Source: Kibdelosporangium philippinense | Lineage (GTDB): Bacteria > Actinomycetota > Actinomycetes > Mycobacteriales > Pseudonocardiaceae | Reading direction: 5' to 3' | Assembly (NCBI RefSeq): GCF_021390435.2 | Contig: NZ_JAJVCN010000003.1 | Span: 124,001-188,000 of the forward strand | DNA length: 64,000 nucleotides | Shown here: positions 18,985 to 25,916 of the stretch, piece after piece | How the letters are laid out: every line of letters begins with the position of its first letter | How positions within the stretch are numbered: position 1 is the first letter of the stretch | The notes under the pieces: model-generated | Database searches by the model: none | The model's input: the letters and a program-made list of their open reading frames with translations, nothing else | Told to the model about the DNA's origin: nothing | Program-made: the position numbers and the translations under genes

Positions 18985-19482
18985 TTAGTGGGCTGGGGTG
19001 CCCGCCTGGTCGGCCAGCATCCGCAGGCCACTGACCAGACCGCCGACCAGGTCGCCTTCCTTGAAAGACGCGACAAGGGCCATCACGACCAGCTTGAGGC
19101 CACGGTCAGGCAGGCGCCGGGACGCTTCCTCACCGGTCACGATCTCGACCACACGCTGCGCGGGCGACACGGCGATCAGCGCGGCGTGGTTGGGGTCCTG
19201 CGTGGACGCGTGCAGCCGCTCGGCTTCGCCACGGGTGTCCGCGATCTTGCCCTCGCCAAGCGGTCCGAGGTAGACGCTGAAGGACAGGCCGCTGGCACGG
19301 GAGGCCAGGGTCAGCGCTTCGTCCAACCGGGACAGTTGGGCCGGCGTGAACGGCAACGAGGGCGTCGCCAGTTCGTAGGCCTTGGCCGCGGAGATCCGGC
19401 CGGTGGCGGTGACCACCGTGCCCTCCGGAAGCTGCGACTCGTCGATGACCGGTCCGGCCTTGACGACCTCACCAGCTGCCAC
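18985..19482 (-). CDS. DUF5130-type (TPM-like) conserved protein
   Basis: The 165-aa conserved actinobacterial protein carries ISAAKAYELATPSLPFTPAQ, LSFSVYLGPLGEG and NHAALIAVSPAQRVVEIVTG. The pattern looks like a cytosolic TPM-phosphatase-like domain without a signal peptide. I choose the GTG at 19482 because GGGGAGG stands 5 bp upstream; longer frames read through low-complexity sequence. It overlaps the upstream small membrane protein by 14 bp, so the two form an operon. Function is unknown. Confidence 0.8.
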   Translation of the reverse strand: MAAGEVVKAGPVIDESQLPEGTVVTATGRISAAKAYELATPSLPFTPAQLSRLDEALTLASRASGLSFSVYLGPLGEGKIADTRGEAERLHASTQDPNHAALIAVSPAQRVVEIVTGEEASRRLPDRGLKLVVMALVASFKEGDLVGGLVSGLRMLADQAGTPAH

Positions 19483-19720
19483 GGGCACCTCCCCAAGCGG
19501 TCCGCGCGTGCTGCGCGGTGTCTTCCTCGTCCGTCGAGTGCGCTGGCTGCGCCGCGCCTGCCGGGTTGGCCGTCCACCAGACAGCTGGGTAGTCCCAGTC
19601 CTGTCCTGGGCGGTACCTCGGGGTCTTTGCGGCACGCTCGCGCAACGTCAGCAATGCCACGACGCCATAGATGGCCGCCGGGATCACGACGAAGACGAGA
19701 ACTGTCTCGACCGGGCTCAC
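19469..19720 (-). CDS. Small single-pass membrane protein
   Basis: The 83-aa protein has one transmembrane helix (residues about 5-27, VETVLVFVVIPAAIYGVVAL). A cytosolic tail with TPRYRPGQDWDYPAVWWTANP follows. The helix plus the RPGQ-W-D-x-PAVWW motif is typical of a conserved hypothetical found beside DUF5130 proteins in this order. The start codon is GTG. It overlaps the next gene by 14 bp. A structural or signalling role is possible but nothing specific can be assigned. Confidence 0.7.
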   Translation of the reverse strand: MSPVETVLVFVVIPAAIYGVVALLTLRERAAKTPRYRPGQDWDYPAVWWTANPAGAAQPAHSTDEEDTAQHARTAWGGARGSW

Positions 19721-20257
19721 GCGCTAAAGGTATCTGACCTTGCTCCACAAGGGCGCGTTGGGCCCGGTAGTCCAGCAAGGCCCGGCCCGATGGTCCAGCA
19801 AGGACACGCTGGGCCCGCCAGTCCAGGACCGTCGCCGCGATCGCTCGCAGCGCCGCCCCCACACGCCTTCCGAATTCGGCAACGAGCATCGCGGTCAGTC
19901 GGTTCCCAGGTGACACGACCGTGTGAGGCGAGATGGCTGCGTGTCACGCATCGGACCTCAGGTGACACGACCAGCCGACGCGGGACGAGCATGTGTCACT
20001 CATTGGGAGCGTTCCGACTTCGGACAGTCGCCTGTCCTGCGGCCTTGGTAAGGCTTATGCGCCATGTGACTGCCGAGTATGTCCCGCGCCCGGCGGAGTC
20101 TGTGGTGGCGAACGGCCGCATCGAGTCCAAACCGAACGGTTGGACTCTCTTGACGGCTTGCAACTTTTTCGGCCGACCCATAACTTTCACCTGTACGGAC
20201 CTTGCGGACCCCGCTCGAAGCACTACTTCTCACGTTTGAGTCACGAGGAGGCCCCGA
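19721..20257. other. Intergenic region upstream of the GTRVT gene
   Basis: No convincing gene. From 19743 to 19832 the sequence holds two imperfect copies of a 45-50 bp unit built on GTCCAGCAAGG and TGGGCCCG. Between 19908 and 20002 are several GTGACACGACC and GTGTCAC motifs. The last 200 bp are notably more AT-rich and hold a candidate promoter (20158-20186) and a strong ribosome site before 20259. Confidence 0.5.
20158..20186 (+). promoter_or_regulatory. Candidate sigma70-like promoter for the GTRVT gene
   Basis: TTGCAA, a 17-bp spacer, then TAACTT. It lies in the AT-richest stretch of this intergenic region, about 70 bp before the ATG. The match is partial and is offered only as a candidate. 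Confidence 0.25.
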
Positions 20258-20258
20258 C

Positions 20259-20666
20259 ATGACCACGATGCCGACCCCCGATCAGGCGACAGTCGACGCT
20301 CTTTTCGCTGCACTGTGTGACGGCTTCGCCGAGGGAACTCGAGTCACGGCAGGTACGAGGGTCACTCGCGGCACGCGGGTCACCCGCGGAACCAGGGTGA
20401 CCGCCTGCTCGGAAGCAGAAGGTACGCGGGTCACCTGTGGCACCAGGGTCACCCGGGGCACGCGTGTGACGCGCGGCACACGCGTGACGTCAGGCACTCG
20501 CGTGACCCGTGAAGGAACCCGGGTGACGCGTGAAGGCACCCGCGTCACAGCCGGAACCCGAGTGACGCGCCAAGGAACGCGCGTCACGAGCGGCACCCGA
20601 GTTACCCGGGGCACTCGCGTAACCCGCGGGACTCGTGTCACCGCGGGTACGCGCGTTACGTCCTGA
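20259..20666 (+). CDS. GTRVT pentapeptide-repeat protein, unknown function
   Basis: The 135-aa protein has a 25-residue N-terminal segment (MTTMPTPDQATVDALFAALC then DGFAE). The rest is 17 exact copies of Gly-Thr-Arg-Val-Thr separated by one or two residues, usually Arg, Ala, Ser or Arg-Glu. One short break (ACSEAE) follows repeat 4. Codons for the repeated residues differ freely at synonymous positions, including AGG versus CGN for Arg, while amino acids do not change. This points to selection on the protein. The hexad V-T-x-G-T-R is loosely like a left-handed beta-helix repeat. The ATG has GAGGAGG six bases upstream. The gene converges on the HNH gene, 12 bp between stops. No family is recognised. 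Confidence 0.8.
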   Translation: MTTMPTPDQATVDALFAALCDGFAEGTRVTAGTRVTRGTRVTRGTRVTACSEAEGTRVTCGTRVTRGTRVTRGTRVTSGTRVTREGTRVTREGTRVTAGTRVTRQGTRVTSGTRVTRGTRVTRGTRVTAGTRVTS

Positions 20667-20678
20667 GACTTCCCGCTG

Positions 20679-21353
20679 CTAAGCGGCGGGCTCGCCCAGG
20701 TAGGGCAGCCATAGCGGATCGGCGTCGGCAACCCCGGCCAACAGGCGCCAGTGCGGTCCGCGTGGCGCCGCGGGTACTACCCGCAGGCGCCACCCCAGCT
20801 CGCTGAGCAGCTTGTCGGCCTTTTTGTGATTGCACTTCGCGCAGCTGGCCACACAGTTCTGCCATGTGTGGGGACCTCCACGGCTGCGCGGCACAACATG
20901 ATCTATAGTTTCCGCCCGACCGCCACAGTAAGCGCACCTGTAGCGGTCACGGTGCATCAAGCCTGCTCTTGTCAACGGCACGCGTCCTCGATAGGGCACG
21001 CGCACGTAGTTGCTGAGCCTGATCACCGACGGGATCTCCACGCTGGACGTGGCGGAATGCATCACGATTCCGGTTGGATCACCGTGCACGACCTCAGCTT
21101 TGCCACAGACGACGAGCACCACGGCTCGCCGTAGTGGCAGGGCCGTGAGCGGCTCGAACGTGGCATTGAGTAACAGGACCCTGCGACGGCCCCAAACCGG
21201 GACCGTGGGCGCAGGTGGCCCTGTGGCTACTGTCGACGCCGAATGCTGCTCCGCCACTGGCAGTTGCGTAGGCAGCACTGTCAGCGACGCGCTCCCGGTG
21301 CCGGGTGCACCGAGTTTCGCGTCGCTTATCGGAGTCGGTTTTCGGTCGGGCAC
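20679..21353 (-). CDS. HNH endonuclease family protein (Rv2469c-like)
   Basis: The 224-aa protein has a conserved N-terminal part (RRVLLLNATFEPLTALPLRRAV). The HNH nuclease motif follows as CAYCGG, then ETIDHVVPRSRGGPHTWQNC and ASCAKCNHKKADK, with two CxxC zinc pairs. I choose the GTG at 21353 because GGAGG lies 7 bp before it and the length then equals the mycobacterial homologue. Its position before glbO is also conserved. A DNA-cleaving role is inferred from the motif; the biological target is unknown. Confidence 0.85.
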   Translation of the reverse strand: MPDRKPTPISDAKLGAPGTGSASLTVLPTQLPVAEQHSASTVATGPPAPTVPVWGRRRVLLLNATFEPLTALPLRRAVVLVVCGKAEVVHGDPTGIVMHSATSSVEIPSVIRLSNYVRVPYRGRVPLTRAGLMHRDRYRCAYCGGRAETIDHVVPRSRGGPHTWQNCVASCAKCNHKKADKLLSELGWRLRVVPAAPRGPHWRLLAGVADADPLWLPYLGEPAA

Positions 21354-21526
21354 GCGACCACCTCCACCGGGGTGCAAGGCATAGTCGACCACAAACCACA
21401 CCCCTCGCGCACGTGTGTTGACATACGTGTCACGTCCCGGTTCGTCAAAACCCCCGTGAACGAGCGTTGAACGCGGCCGCCTTAGCCTTGCGGCGTGCCC
21501 TCGTCCCCCATCACAAGATCGGACCG

Positions 21527-22489
21527 ATGAACACACTCGGCTTACAGCCTCCTACCTGCGTGAACAACGTCGGCACGCTGTGTCGTACGGTGTTTGACAT
21601 GACCGGGAACGTCTGGCTTTCCGGCGCGGTGGACTGGCTGGCCAAGGCACCTCTGCGCATCCTGATCATCCTGGTCGTGGCGTTCGTCATCCGTTTTGTG
21701 GCGCGGCGCACAATCGACCGGCTGGCCCGTGGTGCTGGCAACGGAAAGACCCCGCGCCTGCTGAAGCCGCTCAAGGAGCGTGCGCCCCAGGCAGTCGGCG
21801 CGCTGGTGTCCGAGCGGCGCCAGCAGCGGGCGCAGACCATCGGCTCGGTGATGAAGTCGCTGGTGTCGTTCCTGGTGTACGGCCTGGCGTTCATCTTGAT
21901 CTTGGGTGAGATCGGGATCAACCTCGGGCCGATCATCGCCTCGGCGGGCATCGTCGGTGTCGCGATCGGTTTCGGCGCGCAGAACCTGGTCAAGGACTTC
22001 CTGTCCGGCGTGTTCATGATGCTCGAGGACCAGTACGGCGTCGGCGACATCGTGGATGTCGGGCCTGCCACCGGAACCATTGAGTCCGTTGGCTTGCGTG
22101 TCACCACGTTGCGTGACGTGAACGGCACGGTCTGGTACGTCCGCAACGGCGAGATCCTCCGGGTCGGCAACTCCAGCCAGGGTTTCGCGGTCGCCGTCGT
22201 CGACATCCCGCTGGCCTACAGCACCGACATCGAGGCCGCGACCGACGTGATCAAGCGGATCGTGGACGACGAGGTCGCGGGTGAACCGGTGTCCGATGAC
22301 GTGCTGGAACCACCGGAGCTTCTTGGTGTGGACAAAGTCACACCGGAGAGCATCACCGTGCGACTGACGGTGAAAGTCCGTGCCGGTCGGCAGTGGGCCG
22401 TGCAGCGCGCGTTGCGCGCCCGGATCATTCCAGCGTTGGAAGAGGCAGGGATCGAGCCTCCCCTTGGCCGCCTCTATCCACAGAAGTAG
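21527..22489 (+). CDS. Small-conductance mechanosensitive channel, MscS family
   Basis: The 320-aa protein has an extracytoplasmic N-terminus with two Cys (PPTCVNN...GTLC) and hydrophobic segments near residues 45-65 and 115-160. The pore helix signature is IIASAGIVGVAIGFGAQNLVKD. The MscS beta domain follows (FMMLEDQYGVGDIVDVG, GTIESVGLRVTTLRD) and then the C-terminal alpha/beta domain. It releases solutes on hypo-osmotic shock. The ATG at 21527 retains the PPTC segment; a later ATG at 21599 is possible. It diverges from the HNH gene and is followed 12 bp later by glbO. Confidence 0.92.
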   Translation: MNTLGLQPPTCVNNVGTLCRTVFDMTGNVWLSGAVDWLAKAPLRILIILVVAFVIRFVARRTIDRLARGAGNGKTPRLLKPLKERAPQAVGALVSERRQQRAQTIGSVMKSLVSFLVYGLAFILILGEIGINLGPIIASAGIVGVAIGFGAQNLVKDFLSGVFMMLEDQYGVGDIVDVGPATGTIESVGLRVTTLRDVNGTVWYVRNGEILRVGNSSQGFAVAVVDIPLAYSTDIEAATDVIKRIVDDEVAGEPVSDDVLEPPELLGVDKVTPESITVRLTVKVRAGRQWAVQRALRARIIPALEEAGIEPPLGRLYPQK

Positions 22490-22501
22490 GACAATGGTGG
22501 C

Positions 22502-22885
22502 GTGACGCAGGCGCAGAGTTTTTATCAGGCCGTCGGCGGCGAAGAGACCTTCCATCGGATCGTCGCGAGGTTCTACGCCGAGGTGGCCAAGGACGAGATC
22601 CTCCGGCCGCTCTATCCGGAGGAGGACCTCGGCCCGGCCGAGGAGCGGCTGCGGTTGTTCCTGATGCAGTACTGGGGCGGACCGCACACGTATTCGGAGA
22701 ACCGCGGTCACCCGCGGTTGCGGATGCGGCACGCGCCGTTCCAGGTCGGCCCGTTGCAGCGAGACGCGTGGTTGCGGTGCATGCGAATCGCGGTCGATGA
22801 GGCAGGGTTGTCCGAGGAACACCGCAAGCAACTGTGGGACTACCTGGAAATGGCCGCGAACAGTCTGCTCAACAGCTGGGTCTGA
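22502..22885 (+). CDS. glbO: Group II truncated haemoglobin
   Basis: The 127-aa 2/2 globin is of the TrHbO type. The proximal His is in RMRHAPFQ. The distal-pocket tyrosine and tryptophan region is FLMQYWGGPHTYSENRGHP, and the G8 Trp is in RDAWLRCM. Group II globins bind O2 and CO tightly and can take part in peroxide or nitrosative chemistry. The start is GTG at 22502. It probably shares a transcript with the MscS gene and, 72 bp on, the alpha-glucosidase, as in Rv2470-Rv2471. Confidence 0.93.
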   Translation: MTQAQSFYQAVGGEETFHRIVARFYAEVAKDEILRPLYPEEDLGPAEERLRLFLMQYWGGPHTYSENRGHPRLRMRHAPFQVGPLQRDAWLRCMRIAVDEAGLSEEHRKQLWDYLEMAANSLLNSWV

Positions 22886-22957
22886 AACTCAAGCCCAGCC
22901 GAACGGATAGCCGTTTCCAGCCCAGACCACCCCACCACGATGGCAGGATGACCCACC

Positions 22958-24502
22958 GTGCCAACAAACGCCGACGGACCCTGGTGGCAGCACGCCGTTT
23001 TCTACCAGGTCTACGTCAGATCGTTCGCCGATTCCGATGGCGACGGGGTCGGTGATCTCGACGGGGTCCGGTCGCGGCTTGGCTATCTCGAACTGCTCGG
23101 TGTCGACGCGTTGTGGCTGACCCCGTTCTTCACCTCGCCGATGGCCGATCACGGCTACGACGTGGCCAATCCGCGTGACGTCGACCCGGTTTTCGGTGAT
23201 CTGGAGAAGTTCGACCTGCTGGTGGCCGAGGCACACGAGCGCGGCATCCGGGTGACGATCGACCTGGTACCCAACCACACCAGCGATCAGCACCCGTGGT
23301 TCGTCGCGGCGGTCGAGGCAGGGCCGGGTTCGCCGGAGCGCGACCGCTACTGGTTCCGCCAAGGCGCGTATCCGCCGAACAACTGGACGAGCATCTTCGG
23401 TGGGTCGGCGTGGAGCCAATTACCGGACGGTGACTGGTATCTGCACCTGTTCGCCCCAGAACAGCCGGACCTGAACTGGGCCAACCCCGAGGTCTCCGCG
23501 GACCTTGAGCGCACCCTGCGGTTCTGGCTCGACCGCGGGATCGACGGGTTCCGCATCGACGTGGCGCACGGCATGGCCAAGCCGGAGTCGTTGCCCGACA
23601 TGGCTCCGCGGGAAGAGGGCACCGGGCTGCACGACAACGCGGTCGACCCTCGGTTCGACAACGACGGCGTGCACGAAGTCCACCGGATGATCCGCAAGGT
23701 CCTCGACGGCTACCCGAACACGATGGCCATCGGCGAGATCTGGGTGAAGGGCGACGAACGGTTCGCCCACTATCTGCGGCCGGACGAGCTACACCTCGGC
23801 TTCAACTTCCGTCTGGTGGAAGCAGATTTCGACGCCGACGCCGTGCGGCTGGCCATCGAGTCCTCGTTGCACGCGGCCGCGGACAGCACGCCCACTTGGA
23901 CGCTGTCCAACCATGACGTCGTTCGCCACGTGACGCGTTATGGCGACGGTGAACTCGGGTTGCGGCGCGCGCGGGCGATGACGTTGGTCGAGTTCGCTTT
24001 GCCGGGAGCCTTGTACATCTACAACGGCGAAGAGCTTGGGCTGCCGACCGTCGAGTTGCCTGAGTGGGCGTTGCAGGACCCGGTATGGAAGCGGTCCGGG
24101 CACACCAGGCGTGGCCGCGACGGGAGCCGCATTCCCGTTCCGTGGGAAGGCACAGAGCCGCCGTACGGGTTCTCCACAACCGCGAACACGTGGCTGCCGA
24201 TGCCGTTGGAGTGGGCGTCGTTGACGGTCGAGGCTCAGCTGGAGGACGAGGACTCGACGCTGTCGCTGTACCGGCACGCGATCGAGCTCCGCAAGTCCCA
24301 TCCGGCGTTCGGCGGGGCAGTGGTCGAGTGGTACGGCGCGCCCGCCGGGTGCTTCGCGTTCCGCCGCAAGGGCGGCGGGTTGATCTGCGCGTTGAACACC
24401 TCGTCGGCGCCGGTGCCGATTCCTCCGGGCGAGCTGCTGCTGGCCAGCGAGCCTCTCGTGGACGGCCAGTTGCCGCCCGACGCCGCTGTATGGCTGGTTT
24501 AG
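22958..24502 (+). CDS. aglA: Alpha-glucosidase, GH13 family
   Basis: The 514-aa alpha-amylase superfamily enzyme starts WWQHAVFYQVYVRSFADSDG with the calcium or substrate region DGVGDLDGV. Conserved regions are VTIDLVPNHTS, GFRIDVAHGMA (nucleophile Asp), MAIGEIWV (acid Glu) and TLSNHDVVRH (stabilising Asp). It cleaves terminal alpha-glucosidic bonds of maltose-type oligosaccharides in the cytosol; no signal peptide is seen. The GTG start follows a GGATGACCC stretch. It is the homologue of Rv2471 by position and pattern. Confidence 0.93.
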   Translation: MPTNADGPWWQHAVFYQVYVRSFADSDGDGVGDLDGVRSRLGYLELLGVDALWLTPFFTSPMADHGYDVANPRDVDPVFGDLEKFDLLVAEAHERGIRVTIDLVPNHTSDQHPWFVAAVEAGPGSPERDRYWFRQGAYPPNNWTSIFGGSAWSQLPDGDWYLHLFAPEQPDLNWANPEVSADLERTLRFWLDRGIDGFRIDVAHGMAKPESLPDMAPREEGTGLHDNAVDPRFDNDGVHEVHRMIRKVLDGYPNTMAIGEIWVKGDERFAHYLRPDELHLGFNFRLVEADFDADAVRLAIESSLHAAADSTPTWTLSNHDVVRHVTRYGDGELGLRRARAMTLVEFALPGALYIYNGEELGLPTVELPEWALQDPVWKRSGHTRRGRDGSRIPVPWEGTEPPYGFSTTANTWLPMPLEWASLTVEAQLEDEDSTLSLYRHAIELRKSHPAFGGAVVEWYGAPAGCFAFRRKGGGLICALNTSSAPVPIPPGELLLASEPLVDGQLPPDAAVWLV

Positions 24503-24759
24503 GACGCGCTGAAGTCGCCGCCGATGTCGGGGGCGTCGGATGAGTCGTCGGTGACGGCGTCGTAGACGTACAAGCCTGCCGCGAGCGCCGCTGCGCCGCG
24601 CAGGCCGTCACCGAACCTGGAGTGCTTGTTCTGCACGACGTACGGCTGCTGTTCCGGAGCGGCCGGGCGCGGCTCTGGCCACGGCTCGGGCTCTGGGAAC
24701 GTCTCCGCGAGCCATTCCTTGGCTAACGCGTCCTCAGCAGGCTTGTCGTCTTCGCTCAT
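24499..24759 (-). CDS. Small hypothetical protein, Pro/Glu-rich
   Basis: The 86-aa protein has an acidic N-terminus (MSEDDKPAEDALAKEWLAET) and a Pro-Glu-Trp repeat region. It then has a short hydrophobic patch (GLRGAAALAAGLYVYDAV) and an acidic end. I do not recognise a family. ATG 24759 is chosen over an upstream in-frame ATG (24774). Its stop overlaps the aglA stop by 4 bp on the opposite strand. Confidence 0.6.
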   Translation of the reverse strand: MSEDDKPAEDALAKEWLAETFPEPEPWPEPRPAAPEQQPYVVQNKHSRFGDGLRGAAALAAGLYVYDAVTDDSSDAPDIGGDFSAS

Positions 24760-24818
24760 ATCGACAGCATGCACCCTGAGCGACCCGGATGCTCCTTACA
24801 AGAGTCAAACGAGCTGTA

Positions 24819-25469
24819 TCAAACCAAGAGTGGCAGCAGCGCGTGACGCCGTCGCACTACGGCTCCGAAGCGGGCGTCAATGCGCAGCCATGAGTCGGTC
24901 GCGGTCACGCGGACGCGGTCGTCGGGTCCTTCATTGCCGAGGAAGCCCATGCCGGACATGGCGAACAGGCACCGCAACGGCACCTTGATCTCCATGCCGT
25001 CGCTGCTGACCGTCAGCACGGTCTGGTCCAACAGCGACGCGGGTGGCGTGCCGTGCGGGCCAGGGTTCTCGCGCGCCACCGTGAGGCCACGGTCCGCGAG
25101 CGAGGACACGACCTCGGCGGGCAACTGGTCGATGACCTGCCAGCCCTGCCCGGGCGGCAGGGCCGAACGCCACATCAGATCACGCGGCAGGCCAGGGTCG
25201 ACCGTGTCGCCGCGCACGATCGCCAAGGCGGCCAGCAGGTCGTTGGCCGAGACGGTCACGTCGTCCGGCTTCATCTGCCCACGGACAGTGCGTGTGGCGA
25301 GCACGTCGAACGGCGTCGCCACCCAGGCGTCGATCAGGTCTTCACCAGTGGTGCCGCTAGTTCGGGCTTTCAGTCGCACAACCGAGTCGGCGTCAAGCCG
25401 GACCGCCCTTGCGACGAACGCGCCAAGGTCGTCCCGCTCGTGCGAGTCACCGAAAGTCAGCTCGGACAC
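24819..25469 (-). CDS. Conserved actinobacterial protein of unknown function (Rv2474c-like position)
   Basis: The 216-aa soluble protein contains LGAFVARAVRLDADSVVRL at the N-terminus and later RDLMWRSALPPGQGWQ and GFLGNEGPDDRVRV. No membrane segment or known catalytic motif is seen. It begins with GTG immediately at the stop of the thioesterase gene (25470) with no gap, so it is translationally coupled to it. The pair lies downstream of gdh as in mycobacteria. Its role is not known. Confidence 0.8.
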   Translation of the reverse strand: MSELTFGDSHERDDLGAFVARAVRLDADSVVRLKARTSGTTGEDLIDAWVATPFDVLATRTVRGQMKPDDVTVSANDLLAALAIVRGDTVDPGLPRDLMWRSALPPGQGWQVIDQLPAEVVSSLADRGLTVARENPGPHGTPPASLLDQTVLTVSSDGMEIKVPLRCLFAMSGMGFLGNEGPDDRVRVTATDSWLRIDARFGAVVRRRHALLPLLV

Positions 25470-25895
25470 CTAGTCTCCCCCGGACCGCCAGCCAGCAAGG
25501 AAATCCCGTTCGGCGTCGGTCAGGCGCCGGGGCCTCTCGTTTTCTAGATCGTACGGCGCCAGGGTGACGTCGGCGACGACGCCCACCTTGTCGTCCTCCG
25601 ATGGTCCACAGTGGACTTCCTGGTGGATGGTGAAGTCCGCGACCCGCATCCGCGTGATCGACAGGGCTACGCGGAACGGGTTGCCGTTGACGAAAAGCGG
25701 TGCGTGGTACACCGCTTCCAGCCGTGCCACGACCAGCCCGCCGTCGACCATGCCCGCGCCGTGCCGCGCGCCCTCGCCGTACAGCAGCTGGAGCCTGGCC
25801 TCCTCGAGCAGCGTGATCGTCTGCGCGTGGTTGACGTGCCGGTAGGAGTCCATATCGGACCACCTCGGCCAGACCGTCGCGTAGTACACACCCAC
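25470..25895 (-). CDS. Acyl-CoA thioesterase, hot-dog fold (Rv2475c-like)
   Basis: The 141-aa 4HBT-family protein carries VWPRWSDMDSYRHVNHAQTI (catalytic Asp in DMD and the HVNHA motif). The second strand region is EAVYHAPLFVNGNPFRV. Such proteins hydrolyse acyl-CoA thioesters. It starts with GTG at 25895, 21 bp after the gdh stop, and runs directly into the next gene, so gdh, this gene and the 216-aa gene look like one operon. Confidence 0.88.
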   Translation of the reverse strand: MGVYYATVWPRWSDMDSYRHVNHAQTITLLEEARLQLLYGEGARHGAGMVDGGLVVARLEAVYHAPLFVNGNPFRVALSITRMRVADFTIHQEVHCGPSEDDKVGVVADVTLAPYDLENERPRRLTDAERDFLAGWRSGGD

Positions 25896-25916
25896 CGCGG
25901 AACCTCCCGAACGAAC

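Noticed and set aside
20335..20665. Repeated DNA considered as a CRISPR or VNTR array
   Set aside because: Units are 18-21 bp with no constant repeat at DNA level and no spacers. The regularity is at protein level.
20282..20731. Antisense frame of VTRVP repeats opposite the GTRVT gene
   Set aside because: Silent changes in the sense frame alter residues in this one (VTRVP to VTLVP), and it has no ribosome site, so the sense frame is the gene.
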